Assembly: GCA_002300355.1 (NCBI GenBank)
Contig: NSGV01000001.1
Span: 3,596,001 to 3,660,000 of the forward strand
Source of the DNA: Streptomyces sp. TLI_235
GTDB lineage: Bacteria > Actinomycetota > Actinomycetes > Streptomycetales > Streptomycetaceae
Direction of reading: 5' to 3'
Length of the DNA: 64,000 bases
Shown here: positions 18,695-27,195 of the stretch, piece after piece
Layout: every line of letters starts with the position of its first letter
Numbering within the stretch: position 1 is the first letter of the stretch
Notes under the pieces: model-generated
What the model saw: the letters and a program-made list of their open reading frames with translations, nothing else
Told to the model about the DNA's origin: nothing
The model's database searches: none
Translations under genes and position numbers: made by a program

Positions 18695-18755
18695 CGGGCG
18701 CCCGTGGGGCCGCCCGCACGGCGGCCCCCACCGCCTGCGGCCCCACGGGCGCCCG
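18695..18755. terminator. Convergent double-hairpin terminator
   Basis: Perfect 19-bp arms 18695-18713 and 18737-18755 flank a shorter internal GC stem, between the stops of two converging genes. Confidence 0.8.
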
Positions 18756-18787
18756 GCCCGGCTCCGACCCCCTCCGGGGAGGCCGGG

Positions 18788-20089
18788 TCAGCCCTCCAGG
18801 AAGGCCTTGAGGGCGCTCGCCAGCAGGTACGGGTCGTCCGCGCCGCACAGCTCGCGGGCGGAGTGCATGGAGAGTGCGGCGATGCCGCAGTCCACCGTGG
18901 TGATGCCGAGCCGCGCCGCGGTGATCGGGCCGATGGTGGTGCCGCAGGGCATCGCGTTGTTGGAGACGAAGTTCTGCCACGGCACGCCGGCCTTCTCGCA
19001 CGCGGCGGCGAACACCGCGCGGCCGACACCGTCGGTGGCGTAGCGGTTGTTGACGTTGACCTTGAGGATCGGGCCGCCGTTGGGCATCGGGTGGTGGCCC
19101 GGCTCGTGCCGCTCGCTGTAGTTGGGGTGCACGGCGTGCCCCATGTCGGAGGAGAGGCAGACGGTGCCGGCCAGCGCCCGGGCGCGGTCCTCGGCGGTGC
19201 CGCCGCGGGCGAGGACGCTGCGCTCCAGCACATTGCCGAGCAGCGGGCTCTGCGCGCCGGTGTCGGACTCGCTGCCGGTCTCCTCGTGGTCGAAGGCGGC
19301 GAGCACCGGGATGTACGGCAGCGGGGTGTCGCCGGTGGCCGCGGCGGCCAGGGCGGCGGTGCCGGCGTGCACCGAGAGCAGGTTGTCCAGCCGGGGGCCG
19401 GCCAGCAGCTCGCGGTCGCGGCCCAGGTAGGAGGCGGGCTGCACGTCGTGCGTCATGAGGTCCCAGCCGACGACGTCGGAGGCGGCCACGCCGGCCCGGC
19501 CGGCGACGTACTCGACGAGGGCGCCCTCGGTCACCTCGCCGATCCCCCAGATCGGGGTGAGGTGCCGCTGCTTGTCGAGCTTCAGGCCGTCGTTGACGGA
19601 GCGGTCCAGGTGGATGGCGAGCTGCGGGACGCGCAGTAGCGGCTCGTCGAGCTGGACCAGGCGGGTGGTGCCGTCGCGCAGGGCGAGCCGGCCGGAGAGG
19701 CCGAGGTCGCGGTCGAGCCAGGTGTTCAGCGGGACACCGCCGTAGATCTCGACGGCGACCTGGCGCCAGCCCTGCGACCCGGTGTCCGGGATCGGCTTGA
19801 CCCGGAGGTTGGGCGAGTCGGTGTGGGTGCCGACCACCCGGAACGGCGTCTCGGGCCCGGCCCCCGCGGGCACGTACCAGGCGATCAGTGCGCCCCCGCG
19901 GACGATGTACTTGCCGCCGGCCTCGGCCCCCCAGGCGTCGGTCTCCAGGACCCTGCGGAAGCCCGCCTTCTCCAGCCGCTCGGCCGAGGCGGCGACGGCG
20001 TGGTAGGGCGAGGGCGCGGCGCCGAGGTAGGCGATCAGATCGTCGGTGTGCGTCCGGTCGAAGTGGGCCGGGCGGTCGGCGGTCGACAT
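18788..20089 (-). CDS. apeB: M18 family aminopeptidase
   Basis: This 433-residue cytoplasmic metallopeptidase removes N-terminal residues, preferring acidic ones in well-studied members. The two-zinc site is complete: His89 (VVGTHTDSPNLRVKP), Asp235 (GPRLDNLLS), Glu269/Glu270 (AFDHEETGSES), Asp315 (SSDMGHAVHPNY) and His409 (AALSMHSARE). PSPYHAV near residue 30 is also typical. The length equals the family norm. ATG 20089 is preceded by AGGAG. It is the second minus-strand gene after the acyl-CoA dehydrogenase but with its own spacing. It ends against a convergent terminator. Confidence 0.95.
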   Translation of the reverse strand: MSTADRPAHFDRTHTDDLIAYLGAAPSPYHAVAASAERLEKAGFRRVLETDAWGAEAGGKYIVRGGALIAWYVPAGAGPETPFRVVGTHTDSPNLRVKPIPDTGSQGWRQVAVEIYGGVPLNTWLDRDLGLSGRLALRDGTTRLVQLDEPLLRVPQLAIHLDRSVNDGLKLDKQRHLTPIWGIGEVTEGALVEYVAGRAGVAASDVVGWDLMTHDVQPASYLGRDRELLAGPRLDNLLSVHAGTAALAAAATGDTPLPYIPVLAAFDHEETGSESDTGAQSPLLGNVLERSVLARGGTAEDRARALAGTVCLSSDMGHAVHPNYSERHEPGHHPMPNGGPILKVNVNNRYATDGVGRAVFAAACEKAGVPWQNFVSNNAMPCGTTIGPITAARLGITTVDCGIAALSMHSARELCGADDPYLLASALKAFLEG

Positions 20090-20290
20090 GCTGCTCCTGG
20101 GTTGAGGGAGGTCGGACGCCGGATGGGGGTACCGGGTCCGCATCTGAGCATATGCCCGTACACGGACATGACGCGGCGAACTCAAAAACGGTGACACAAC
20201 GGTGAGGACACCGGGACACAGCGCATTTTCCCGACGCTTCGTCACACCGTCCACGACGCCGGGTTTGCCCGGATCCGTCCGGCAGCAAAA

Positions 20291-20328
20291 CACCGTGGGG
20301 CCCGGTCGGCAGACCGGGCCCCACGGTG
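20291..20328 (-). terminator. Hairpin terminator after the acyl-CoA dehydrogenase gene
   Basis: CACCGTGGGGCCCGGTC (20291-20307) pairs perfectly with 20312-20328 around a four-base loop, 31 bases beyond the stop at 20359. Confidence 0.85.
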
Positions 20329-20358
20329 TGAGGGTGTGTCAGGCAGACTTCAGGGGCC

Positions 20359-22188
20359 TCAGAAGGCCTCCTCCGCGAGCTCCATGATCTCGTTGTCCAC
20401 GGCCTCCGCGATCAGACGCTGCGGGGCGGTGGTGGGCAGGATGTTGCGGGCGAAGAAGCGGGCCGCGGCAACCTTGCCCTGGTAGAAGGGGACGTCCTTC
20501 TCGGAGGCGCCGGCCTCCAGCTTGGCGAGCGCCACGGCGGCCTGGCGGAGCAGCAGCCAGCCGATGACGACGTCGCCGGAGACCAGCAGCAGGCGGGTGG
20601 CGTTGAGGCCGACCTTGTACATGTTCTTGACGTCCTGCTGGACGGAGGTCAGGTCGGCGAGCATCTTGCCGACGATCGCCTCCAGGTCGCCGGCCGCCTT
20701 GCCGAGCGCCTCGCGCTCGGCGGCCAGGGCGTCGCCGCCCTCGCCGGTGGCGATGAACTTCTGGATCTGCTCGGAGACGGCGGTGAGCGCCTGGCCGCCG
20801 TCCTTGACGATCTTGCGGAAGAAGAAGTCCTGGCCCTGGATCGCGGTGGTGCCCTCGTAGAGGGTGTCGATCTTGGCGTCCCGGATGTACTGCTCGATCG
20901 GGTACTCCTGCAGGTAGCCGGAGCCACCGAAGGTCTGCAGGGACTGGGCGAGCTGCTCGTAGGACTTCTCCGAGCCGTAGCCCTTGACGATCGGCAGGAG
21001 CAGGTCGTTCAGGCGCTCGGCGGCCTCGTCGGTCTCGCCGCGCAGGCGGGCGGCCAGCACGTCGTCCTGGACGGAGGCGGTGTAGAGCACCAGGGCGCGC
21101 ATGCCCTCGGCGTACGCCTTCTGCGTCATCAGCGAGCGGCGGACGTCGGGGTGGTGGGTGATGGTGACGCGCGGGGCGGTCTTGTCCAGGAAATTGGCGA
21201 TGTCCGCGCCCTGCACGCGCTCCTTGGCGTACTCGAGGGCGTTGAGGTAGCCGGTGGACAGGGTGGCGATCGCCTTCGTGCCGACCATCATGCGGGCGAA
21301 CTCGATGATCTTGAACATCTGGCGGATGCCGTCGATCTTCTCGCCGAGCAGCCAGCCCTTGGCGGGGTGCTTGGCGCCGAAGGTCATCTCGCAGGTGTTC
21401 GAGGCCTTGAGGCCCATCTTGTGCTCGACGTTGGTGGCGTAGGCGCCGTTGCGCTCGCCGAGCTCGCCGGTCTCCCAGTCGAAGTCGTACTTCGGCACGA
21501 TGTAGAGGCCGAGGCCCTTGGTGCCGGGCTTGCCGCCCTCGGGGCGGGCCAGCACCAGGTGGATGATGTTGTCGGACATGTCGTGCTCACCGGAGGTGAT
21601 GAAGCGCTTCACGCCCTCGATGTGCCAGGAGCCGTCCTCCTGCTTGATCGCCTTGGTGCGGCCGGCGCCGACGTCCGAGCCGGCGTCCGGCTCGGTCAGC
21701 ACCATGGTGGCGCCCCAGAGGCCGTCGACCATGCGCTGGGCGACCTTGTGCTGCTCCTCGGTGCCCTCCTCGTAGACGACGCCGGCGAAGGCCGGGCCGG
21801 AGGAGTACATCCAGATGGCGGGGTTGGAGCCGAGCACCTGCTCCGCGTAGGCCCACACCAGGGAGGACGGGGTGACCTGGCCGCCGATGCCCTCCGGGAT
21901 GCCCAGGCGCCACCACTCGGCGTCCATGAAGGTCTGGTAGCTCTTCTTGAACGTGGCCGGGACCGGCGCGGTGTTGGTCTCCGGGTCGAAGACCGGCGGG
22001 GTGCGGTCGGTGTCGGTGAAGGACGCGGCGAGGTCGTTCTCGGCGAGGCGGGAGATCTCGCTGAGGATGTTCTTCGCGGTGTCGACGTCCATGTCGGCGA
22101 ACGGACCGGTGCCGTACACCTGCTCGCGGCCGAACACCTCGAACAGGTTGAACTCCACGTCCCGCAGGTTGGACTTGTAGTGACCCAT
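20359..22188 (-). CDS. Acyl-CoA dehydrogenase, FadE5 type
   Basis: This 609-residue FAD enzyme catalyses the first oxidation of acyl-CoA in beta-oxidation. The sequence follows remembered mycobacterial FadE5 closely from the first residues ([15 protein letters not shown]) through [19 protein letters not shown] (162-180) and [47 protein letters not shown] and the catalytic glutamate Glu445 in LYEGTTAIQ follow, with the extra C-terminal helical domain of the ~600-residue class. ATG 22188 was chosen because it gives the FadE5 N-terminus; further upstream the frame has no similarity. It is divergent from an SseB-like gene over a 212-base gap. Confidence 0.95.
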   Translation of the reverse strand: MGHYKSNLRDVEFNLFEVFGREQVYGTGPFADMDVDTAKNILSEISRLAENDLAASFTDTDRTPPVFDPETNTAPVPATFKKSYQTFMDAEWWRLGIPEGIGGQVTPSSLVWAYAEQVLGSNPAIWMYSSGPAFAGVVYEEGTEEQHKVAQRMVDGLWGATMVLTEPDAGSDVGAGRTKAIKQEDGSWHIEGVKRFITSGEHDMSDNIIHLVLARPEGGKPGTKGLGLYIVPKYDFDWETGELGERNGAYATNVEHKMGLKASNTCEMTFGAKHPAKGWLLGEKIDGIRQMFKIIEFARMMVGTKAIATLSTGYLNALEYAKERVQGADIANFLDKTAPRVTITHHPDVRRSLMTQKAYAEGMRALVLYTASVQDDVLAARLRGETDEAAERLNDLLLPIVKGYGSEKSYEQLAQSLQTFGGSGYLQEYPIEQYIRDAKIDTLYEGTTAIQGQDFFFRKIVKDGGQALTAVSEQIQKFIATGEGGDALAAEREALGKAAGDLEAIVGKMLADLTSVQQDVKNMYKVGLNATRLLLVSGDVVIGWLLLRQAAVALAKLEAGASEKDVPFYQGKVAAARFFARNILPTTAPQRLIAEAVDNEIMELAEEAF

Positions 22189-22400
22189 GACCGTTTCTCC
22201 GGTTCGTCTGCTTGCCGTGGGCCCGCCGATCGAGCGCCACTTACCCACCAGTACGCACCATGATGCTACCCGGCAGTAACTTGGGCAAGCCCTCTCACGG
22301 CAAAGCCTTATGAACGTGGTCACGTCCCACAACCGCAGCCGCCCGCACCTTGTGCGGTCCGTCCGCCCTGCAAGGGCGCCCGGCCCGCTAGCCTTGTCCC

Positions 22401-22892
22401 GTGTACGGCTACGAGCAGACCGCATACCAGGACCCCTACCAGCAGCAGGCGGGGATGAACGGCATGCCCGGTCCCGGCCCGTACGGCGACCCCCAGCAGG
22501 GCGCCGCCCAGCAGTCCCTCTACCCGGAGCCCTCGCCGCCCTCGCTGGCCGACGCGATCCGGGCCTTCACCACCGGCTCGATGCCGGTCGAGGACTTCCA
22601 GGCGATCTTCATCACCTCCAAGGTGCACTGCCCGCGCGGCGACCGCCCCGGCTTCCTCGCCCTGCACAACACCCCGACGCCGGTGATCCCCATGTTCAGC
22701 TCGCTCAAGGAGCTGCGGCGCTACGCCGGCAAGGAGTCCAAGCACTTCAGCGTCACCGGCGCGGAGGTGCTCGACCTGCTGCCGACCGGCTACGGCTTCG
22801 CACTCGACATGGAGGGCGAACACCGGATGGTCTTCGACGCCAAGGCGGTCGAGCAGATGGTGGACTTCACCATGCGCCGGATGTACGGCTGA
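22401..22892 (+). CDS. SseB family protein
   Basis: This 163-residue protein has a low-complexity Gln/Tyr/Pro/Gly-rich N-terminus (about residues 1-45), then an SseB-like domain: [59 protein letters not shown]. The domain occurs in enhanced-serine-sensitivity and type III secretion accessory proteins, but its role in actinomycetes is unknown. The start is GTG 22401, as MYGYEQ. There is no signal peptide. It is divergent from the acyl-CoA dehydrogenase gene. Confidence 0.8.
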   Translation: MYGYEQTAYQDPYQQQAGMNGMPGPGPYGDPQQGAAQQSLYPEPSPPSLADAIRAFTTGSMPVEDFQAIFITSKVHCPRGDRPGFLALHNTPTPVIPMFSSLKELRRYAGKESKHFSVTGAEVLDLLPTGYGFALDMEGEHRMVFDAKAVEQMVDFTMRRMYG

Positions 22893-22940
22893 CCCGAATC
22901 CCCGCGGGAGGTCTGTGGCCTCCCGCACGCCCACAACCAT

Positions 22941-22983
22941 TTAGTTCAATCTTCAACTTGCTACTGGTTGAGGATTGAACTAA
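22941..22983. promoter_or_regulatory. AT-rich dyad operator upstream of pirin
   Basis: TTAGTTCAATCTTCAAC (22941-22957) and GTTGAGGATTGAACTAA (22967-22983) form a 17-bp inverted repeat with a single mismatch around a nine-base centre. TTCAA and TTGAA half-sites are typical of MarR-type operators. It ends 42 bases before the pirin start and is strikingly AT-rich for this genome. No MarR gene is adjacent. Confidence 0.65.
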
Positions 22984-23025
22984 TCTGTTGGACGTAGGCC
23001 ACAGACCCCTCCGAAGGAGGCCGAC

Positions 23026-23976
23026 ATGCCCGCCGTGACCGTCGAGAACCCGTTGACCCTGCCGCGCGTCGCCACCCCCGACGCCACCGCCACCACCGCC
23101 CGCCCGGTGCTGGCCGTCGCCACCGCACCGGAGGGCTTCGAGGGCGAGGGCTTCCCCGTCCGCCGCGCCTTCGCCAAGATCAACACCAAGTTCCTCGACC
23201 CGTTCATCATGATGGACCAGATGGGCGAGGTGGAGTACGCGGCCGGGGAGCCCAAGGGCACCCCCTGGCACCCGCACCGCGGCTTCGAGACCGTCACCTA
23301 CCTGATCGACGGCGAGTTCATCCACAAGGACTCGCACGGCGGCGGCGGCCACCTCGGCGGCGGCGACACCCAGTGGATGACGGCCGGCTCGGGCATCCTG
23401 CACATCGAGACCCCGCCCGAGTCGCTGGTGCTCAGCGGCGGCCTGTTCCACGGCATCCAGCTCTGGGTGAACCTGCCCGCGAGCGACAAGATGACCCAGC
23501 CCCGCTACCAGGACATCCACGGCGGACACGTGAAGCTGCTGACCAGCCCGGACGGCGGCGCCGTGCTGCGGCTGATCGCCGGTGAGCTCGACGGCCACCA
23601 GGGCCCCGGGGCCACCCACACCCCGATCACCCTGCTGCACGCCACGATCACCCCGGGCGCCTCGGTCACAATGCCCTGGCGGCCCGACTTCAACGCCCTC
23701 GCCTACGTGCTCAACGGCGACGGCACGGTCGGCGCCGAGCAGCGCCCGGTGCACACCGGCCAGGCCGTGGTCTTCGGTGAGGGCGACACCATCACCGTCT
23801 CCGCCGACGCCAGGCAGGAGTCCCGGCACCCCAACCTGGACGTGATCATCCTGGGCGGGCAGCCGATCCGTGAGCCCGTCGCCTGGTACGGCCCGTTCGT
23901 GATGAACAGCCACCGCGAGCTGGAGCAGGCGATGAAGGACTTCCAGTCCGGCTCCTTCGGGCACCCGATCGACTGA
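23026..23976 (+). CDS. Pirin family protein (cupin)
   Basis: This 316-residue bicupin has the pirin signature: FPVRRAFAKINTKFLDPFIMMDQMG, then the metal-binding WHPHRGFETVTYLIDGEF (two His), GDTQWMTAGSGILHIETPP (His and Glu) and a C-terminal half ending AWYGPFVMNSHRELEQAMKDF. Family members may act as quercetinases or as redox-sensing regulators. All N-cupin metal ligands are present. It begins with ATG 23026 after GAAGGAGG. It is probably controlled through the AT-rich inverted repeat just upstream. Confidence 0.92.
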   Translation: MPAVTVENPLTLPRVATPDATATTARPVLAVATAPEGFEGEGFPVRRAFAKINTKFLDPFIMMDQMGEVEYAAGEPKGTPWHPHRGFETVTYLIDGEFIHKDSHGGGGHLGGGDTQWMTAGSGILHIETPPESLVLSGGLFHGIQLWVNLPASDKMTQPRYQDIHGGHVKLLTSPDGGAVLRLIAGELDGHQGPGATHTPITLLHATITPGASVTMPWRPDFNALAYVLNGDGTVGAEQRPVHTGQAVVFGEGDTITVSADARQESRHPNLDVIILGGQPIREPVAWYGPFVMNSHRELEQAMKDFQSGSFGHPID

Positions 23977-23996
23977 CCGGTCACCCCCGGCCCCAA

Positions 23997-24033
23997 CGGG
24001 CCCGGATACGGCTGAGCGCCGGATCCGGGCCCG
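23997..24033. terminator. Convergent hairpin terminator
   Basis: CGGGCCCGGAT (23997-24007) pairs with ATCCGGGCCCG (24023-24033), between pirin and the PP2C-like gene. Confidence 0.7.
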
Positions 24034-24035
24034 GG

Positions 24036-24857
24036 TCAGATCCGGGCGTAGAGGGCGGAGGCGTCGTCCGACTTCTTGCCGCGCGGCCACCGCGCGCAGT
24101 CGGCGTCTGCCTCCTCGACCGCCCGCACCTGGGCGATCAGTTCGGCTGGCCCGCACTCCGCCAGCAGCCGCAGCGCGTCCGACCAGCTGCCGAGCCGGAA
24201 CCGCTCGGTGAAGCGGGCCGCGCCGTCGGTCAGCGCCGCCACCCCGCGCAACTCGGCCAGCGGGATGAACCCGGTCTCCGCGTGCTCGGCCGCCCGGGGC
24301 ATCGCCGCGGCGATCCACGGCCCGCGCCCGGAGTTGCGGGCCGCGCGGACGGCCTGCGCGTACTCCAGGTAGAGCTCGGCCCGCTCGGAGCTGCCCGGCA
24401 CCGTCGTCCAGACCTGGCGGCGCAACAGCTCGCCGCCGGGGAAGCGCTGGTTGTCGCCGATCACCCGGGGCGCCCCGTCCCGGGGCTGCAGCACCAGCAG
24501 CGAGTCCCCGAGCACCAGGTACTCCAGCGCTCCGCCGACCGTCCGGGCCGCGACCACCATGGCCGCCGGGGTGTTCGGGTTCGCCAGGTCGCAGCGGCCG
24601 CCGTGCAGGGCGGCCGTCTCGACGATCGCGTCGGCCAGACACTCGGCGATCGAGCGGTCGGCTCGGTCGGTGAGCCGGGCGAGGAGGTGGACCCCGAGCC
24701 GTCTCGTGTACCAGGCGGTGCCGTGGCGGCACCCGGACTCCAGGTCCTCCGGCATGCTGGAGCCGTCCAGCAGCACCAGCGCTTCGGCGGAGGCGGCGGC
24801 GAAGTCCTCGCTCTCGCGGCCCGGCCCGTACGGTTCTCCGGCGAGCTGTACCTGCAT
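24036..24857 (-). CDS. PP2C-like serine/threonine phosphatase domain protein
   Basis: This 273-residue protein has the spaced motifs of PP2C/SpoIIE phosphatases: EALVLLDGSS (metal Asp-Gly), PAAMVVAARTVGGALEYLVLGDSLLVL (the GD strand), GVAALTDGAARF (TDG) and a terminal KKSDDASALYARI (DD). The likely metal-binding aspartates are therefore present. There is no sensor domain, signal peptide or membrane segment, so it is probably a soluble signalling phosphatase, partner unknown. ATG 24857 fits the start of similarity; the frame upstream is arginine/proline-rich and unlikely to be translated. Confidence 0.75.
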   Translation of the reverse strand: MQVQLAGEPYGPGRESEDFAAASAEALVLLDGSSMPEDLESGCRHGTAWYTRRLGVHLLARLTDRADRSIAECLADAIVETAALHGGRCDLANPNTPAAMVVAARTVGGALEYLVLGDSLLVLQPRDGAPRVIGDNQRFPGGELLRRQVWTTVPGSSERAELYLEYAQAVRAARNSGRGPWIAAAMPRAAEHAETGFIPLAELRGVAALTDGAARFTERFRLGSWSDALRLLAECGPAELIAQVRAVEEADADCARWPRGKKSDDASALYARI

Positions 24858-25005
24858 CCGACCAGTCTGCGGGCGAGCGGCCGTGCGGTACAGGGGTCGG
24901 ACGGTCTTCGCGGGTCGGCCGGCGTGCGCCGGGGCGCGCGGTGGCGACCGGTCGGAGCGCGGCATACGGTCGGAAGATCAACCGCTCTCGCCCCAGGAGT
25001 GTGCG

Positions 25006-25110
25006 ATGGTCTGGCAGTTCTTCGTCCTCGTGATCGCGTCCATCGGGTTCCCGATCCTGGCGCTCTTCTACCTGATCGGCGGCCCGCGGTTCCCCGACGA
25101 GGGGAAATGA
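25006..25110 (+). CDS. 34-residue single-pass membrane peptide
   Basis: ATG 25006 is preceded by AGGAG at good spacing. The encoded 34 residues are almost entirely one hydrophobic helix (MVWQFFVLVIASIGFPILALF) followed by a short polar tail GGPRFPDEGK. The hydrophobicity plus ribosome site support translation, but function is unknown. Such micro-membrane proteins often modulate a larger partner; none is evident nearby. Confidence 0.55.
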   Translation: MVWQFFVLVIASIGFPILALFYLIGGPRFPDEGK

Positions 25111-25191
25111 ACCCGCCAGGCGGTCTCCGCCATGGCAGGGTGTGCACTGCATGCGGCCCCTGTCCCGGGGCCCCGTACCGGAGGTCGCACC

Positions 25192-25428
25192 ATGAGCAAG
25201 GAAGCAGCCCCACCCGCTGAGCAGCCGGAGACCGGGGAGTCCCTGGTCGACGCGCCCGCCGCGGAACCCGCCCAGGACGACGTCAAGGCGAAGTTCCTCG
25301 CCGCGCTGGAGCGCAAGCACGGCGGCCGCGGGGCCGGTGCCGCGGGCCAGGGCGAGGGCTCGAAGATCCACGGCACCCACGCGGCCGCGGGCGGCAAGCG
25401 CACCTTCCGCCGCAAGAGCGGCGGCTGA
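25192..25428 (+). CDS. DUF5302 family protein
   Basis: This 78-residue small basic/acidic protein has an acidic N-terminal half, then [16 protein letters not shown], a glycine-rich linker, [22 protein letters not shown]. The pattern KFxxALERK...KIHG...RRTFRRKSG is the DUF5302 signature in actinomycetes as I remember it. ATG 25192 follows GGAGG. It is probably cytoplasmic and disordered; function unknown. A T-tailed terminator follows. Confidence 0.85.
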   Translation: MSKEAAPPAEQPETGESLVDAPAAEPAQDDVKAKFLAALERKHGGRGAGAAGQGEGSKIHGTHAAAGGKRTFRRKSGG

Positions 25429-25440
25429 CCGAGCGCCTGA

Positions 25441-25473
25441 CGGCGGGCGGGCCCCGGACGGGCCCGCCCGCCG
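25441..25473. terminator. Hairpin terminator with T-tail after the DUF5302 gene
   Basis: CGGCGGGCGGGCCC (25441-25454) pairs perfectly with 25460-25473 and is followed by TGTTTT. It also ends the converging hydrolase gene. Confidence 0.85.
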
Positions 25474-25492
25474 TGTTTTCGGCACCGGAGCG

Positions 25493-26389
25493 TCAGACCG
25501 CAGCGCCCGCGGACCGGTCGAGCGGCTCCGTACCGGCAGCGAGCGGCGCGGTGAGGAAGCCGAGGGCGTTGTCGAGCACCGAGGGTTCGGTGAGCACCCG
25601 GCGGTGGCCGCGTCCGCGGGTGGCGAGCAGCCGGACCCGCTCCCCGTGGGCGGCCCGCAGCCGTTCGGCCTGGCCGAAGGGCACCACGGGGTCGTCCTCG
25701 TCGTGCACCAGCAGGGTGGGCGGAACGGCCCCGGGCGGCCGTCCGGCGACGTCGAAGCGCTCCCAGTCCGCCTCGGCCCCGGGGAAGAGCACCTTCTCCA
25801 TCCGGCGGGCGACCTGCCGTGCGACCCGCTCGGAGAGCCGCAGCTGCGCGCGGAAGCCCGCGATCAGGAAGCGGAGGTCGGTGACCCCGGCGATCGCCAC
25901 CAGCCGGCCCGCCCGCAGGCCCTCGGCCAGGGCGGCGAAGGCGCAGGCCACTCCGAAGGAGTGCGCGACGACCGCCTCGTAGGGGCCGTCCTGCTCGTGC
26001 AGCCGGCCGATGATCTCGCGGAACTCCAGGATCGTGGTGGTCGAGCCGGCCGAGTCGCCGTGACCGGGCGCGTCGAAGGCGACCGGGCTCATCCCCGCCG
26101 CCAGCAGCCGGGCGACCAGCGGTGCGAAGCGCGACGCCCGGGACTGCCAGCCGTGCACCAGCAGGACGGGCCGGCGGCCGTCGCCCCAGCGGTAGACGGC
26201 GACGCGCTTGCCGGCCACGGTGAGGTGCGAGATCCGTGCGCGGTCGTGCACCTCGCGCTCGGCGGGACGGACGCGGCTGCGCCCGGCGGGTCGGCAGAAG
26301 ATCCCGAAGGCGGCCCGACCGGCCAGGTCCGGGGAGATCAGCGCGGCCGCGTTGAGCGCGGCGCCGACGAGGGTCTTGGTGCGGTCCAT
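25493..26389 (-). CDS. Alpha/beta hydrolase
   Basis: This 298-residue soluble hydrolase shows VLLVHGWQSRASRF (oxyanion region HG), FDAPGHGDS, nucleophile Ser in VVAHSFGVACAF (an A-H-S-F-G elbow rather than strict GxSxG), Asp in HDEDDPVVPF and His in GRGHRRVL. The substrate is unknown. ATG 26389 follows GGGGAGA. It lies downstream of a TetR gene in the same direction. A TAATAT -10 box and a palindromic operator lie immediately upstream, so it is probably repressed by that TetR. Confidence 0.88.
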   Translation of the reverse strand: MDRTKTLVGAALNAAALISPDLAGRAAFGIFCRPAGRSRVRPAEREVHDRARISHLTVAGKRVAVYRWGDGRRPVLLVHGWQSRASRFAPLVARLLAAGMSPVAFDAPGHGDSAGSTTTILEFREIIGRLHEQDGPYEAVVAHSFGVACAFAALAEGLRAGRLVAIAGVTDLRFLIAGFRAQLRLSERVARQVARRMEKVLFPGAEADWERFDVAGRPPGAVPPTLLVHDEDDPVVPFGQAERLRAAHGERVRLLATRGRGHRRVLTEPSVLDNALGFLTAPLAAGTEPLDRSAGAAV

Positions 26390-26438
26390 GGAGTCTCCCC
26401 GGTGGAGGTGCGGGGTGGGTGGAGCCTGACGGATCCAG

Positions 26439-26460
26439 ATATTAGCACGACCGTTCGTGC
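26439..26460 (-). promoter_or_regulatory. Promoter -10 and TetR-type operator for the hydrolase gene
   Basis: On the minus strand TAATAT (complement of 26439-26444) is a good -10 box 50 bases before the hydrolase start. Directly next to it is the dyad GCACGA-N4-TCGTGC (26445-26460), placed between -10 and -35, where a TetR dimer would block transcription. The adjacent TetR gene is the obvious candidate. Confidence 0.6.
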
Positions 26461-26514
26461 AGTTTTGGCGCAGTTCTCCGGGCCGCAGGCAGGACGGAAC
26501 GCGTCGCGGAGAGG

Positions 26515-27150
26515 TCAGGCCACGTGCTCGGGGGCGGTCGCCGCACCGCGCAGCGCCGCCCGGATGCCCGCCGCCGCCAGGTCGTAGCGGCTGTCCTCGC
26601 CGTACAGCAGCGACTGGGCGTTCGCCGTCTCCAGCAGGCTGACCAGCGTGAAGACCAGCAGCTCCAGGTCGGTGTCGGCCTTGAGCCCGCCGGCCTCGCG
26701 GGCCGCCCGCGCCAGCTCGGTGAGGTGCTCCTCCCACTCGCGGGCCACTGCCGCGAGGGCGTCCCGGACGGGTCCGGGACGGGCGTCGAACTCGGCCGAC
26801 ACCGCGTAGAAGAAGCAGCCGCCCGGGAAGACCCGGCGCCGCGAGTACGCCAGCCAGGAGTCGCAGAGCGCCCGCAGCCGGCCCAGCCCCGGCTCCATGT
26901 CCGCGACCGGGGCGATCACGGCGTCCTGGAAGATCCGCCGGGCCGCCCGCACGGCGGCCAGCTGCAGCTCCTCCTTGGAGCCGAAGCTGGCGAACACCCC
27001 GCTCTTGCTCAGCCCGAGGTCGGTGGCCAGCCGGCCGATCGACAGTGCCTCCAGGCCCTCGACGGAGGCGACCTCCACGGCGCGCCCCAGCACCGCGCGG
27101 CGGGTCTCGTTGCCCCGCTGCACCCGCCCGTCCGTGGTCGGCGTCTCCAC
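26515..27150 (-). CDS. TetR family transcriptional regulator
   Basis: This 211-residue regulator has an N-terminal HTH (RRAVLGRAVEVASVEGLEALSIGRLATDLGLS as two pieces, then KSGVFASFGSKEELQLAAV) and a helical ligand-binding domain. In it, FPGGCFFYAVSAEFDARPGPVRDALA is typical of the AcrR/TetR_C group with a conserved GGC motif. It probably represses the downstream alpha/beta hydrolase through the dyad at 26445-26460. ATG 27150. The ligand is unknown. Confidence 0.9.
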   Translation of the reverse strand: METPTTDGRVQRGNETRRAVLGRAVEVASVEGLEALSIGRLATDLGLSKSGVFASFGSKEELQLAAVRAARRIFQDAVIAPVADMEPGLGRLRALCDSWLAYSRRRVFPGGCFFYAVSAEFDARPGPVRDALAAVAREWEEHLTELARAAREAGGLKADTDLELLVFTLVSLLETANAQSLLYGEDSRYDLAAAGIRAALRGAATAPEHVA

Positions 27151-27195
27151 CGTGCTCCTCCGCCGCAGCCGTCGCCGTCGCCGTCGGCGGCCAGC

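Noticed and set aside
22867..25485. An 872-codon minus-strand frame
   Set aside because: It crosses pirin, the PP2C-like gene and small genes on other frames and shows no domain similarity; it is a codon-bias shadow.
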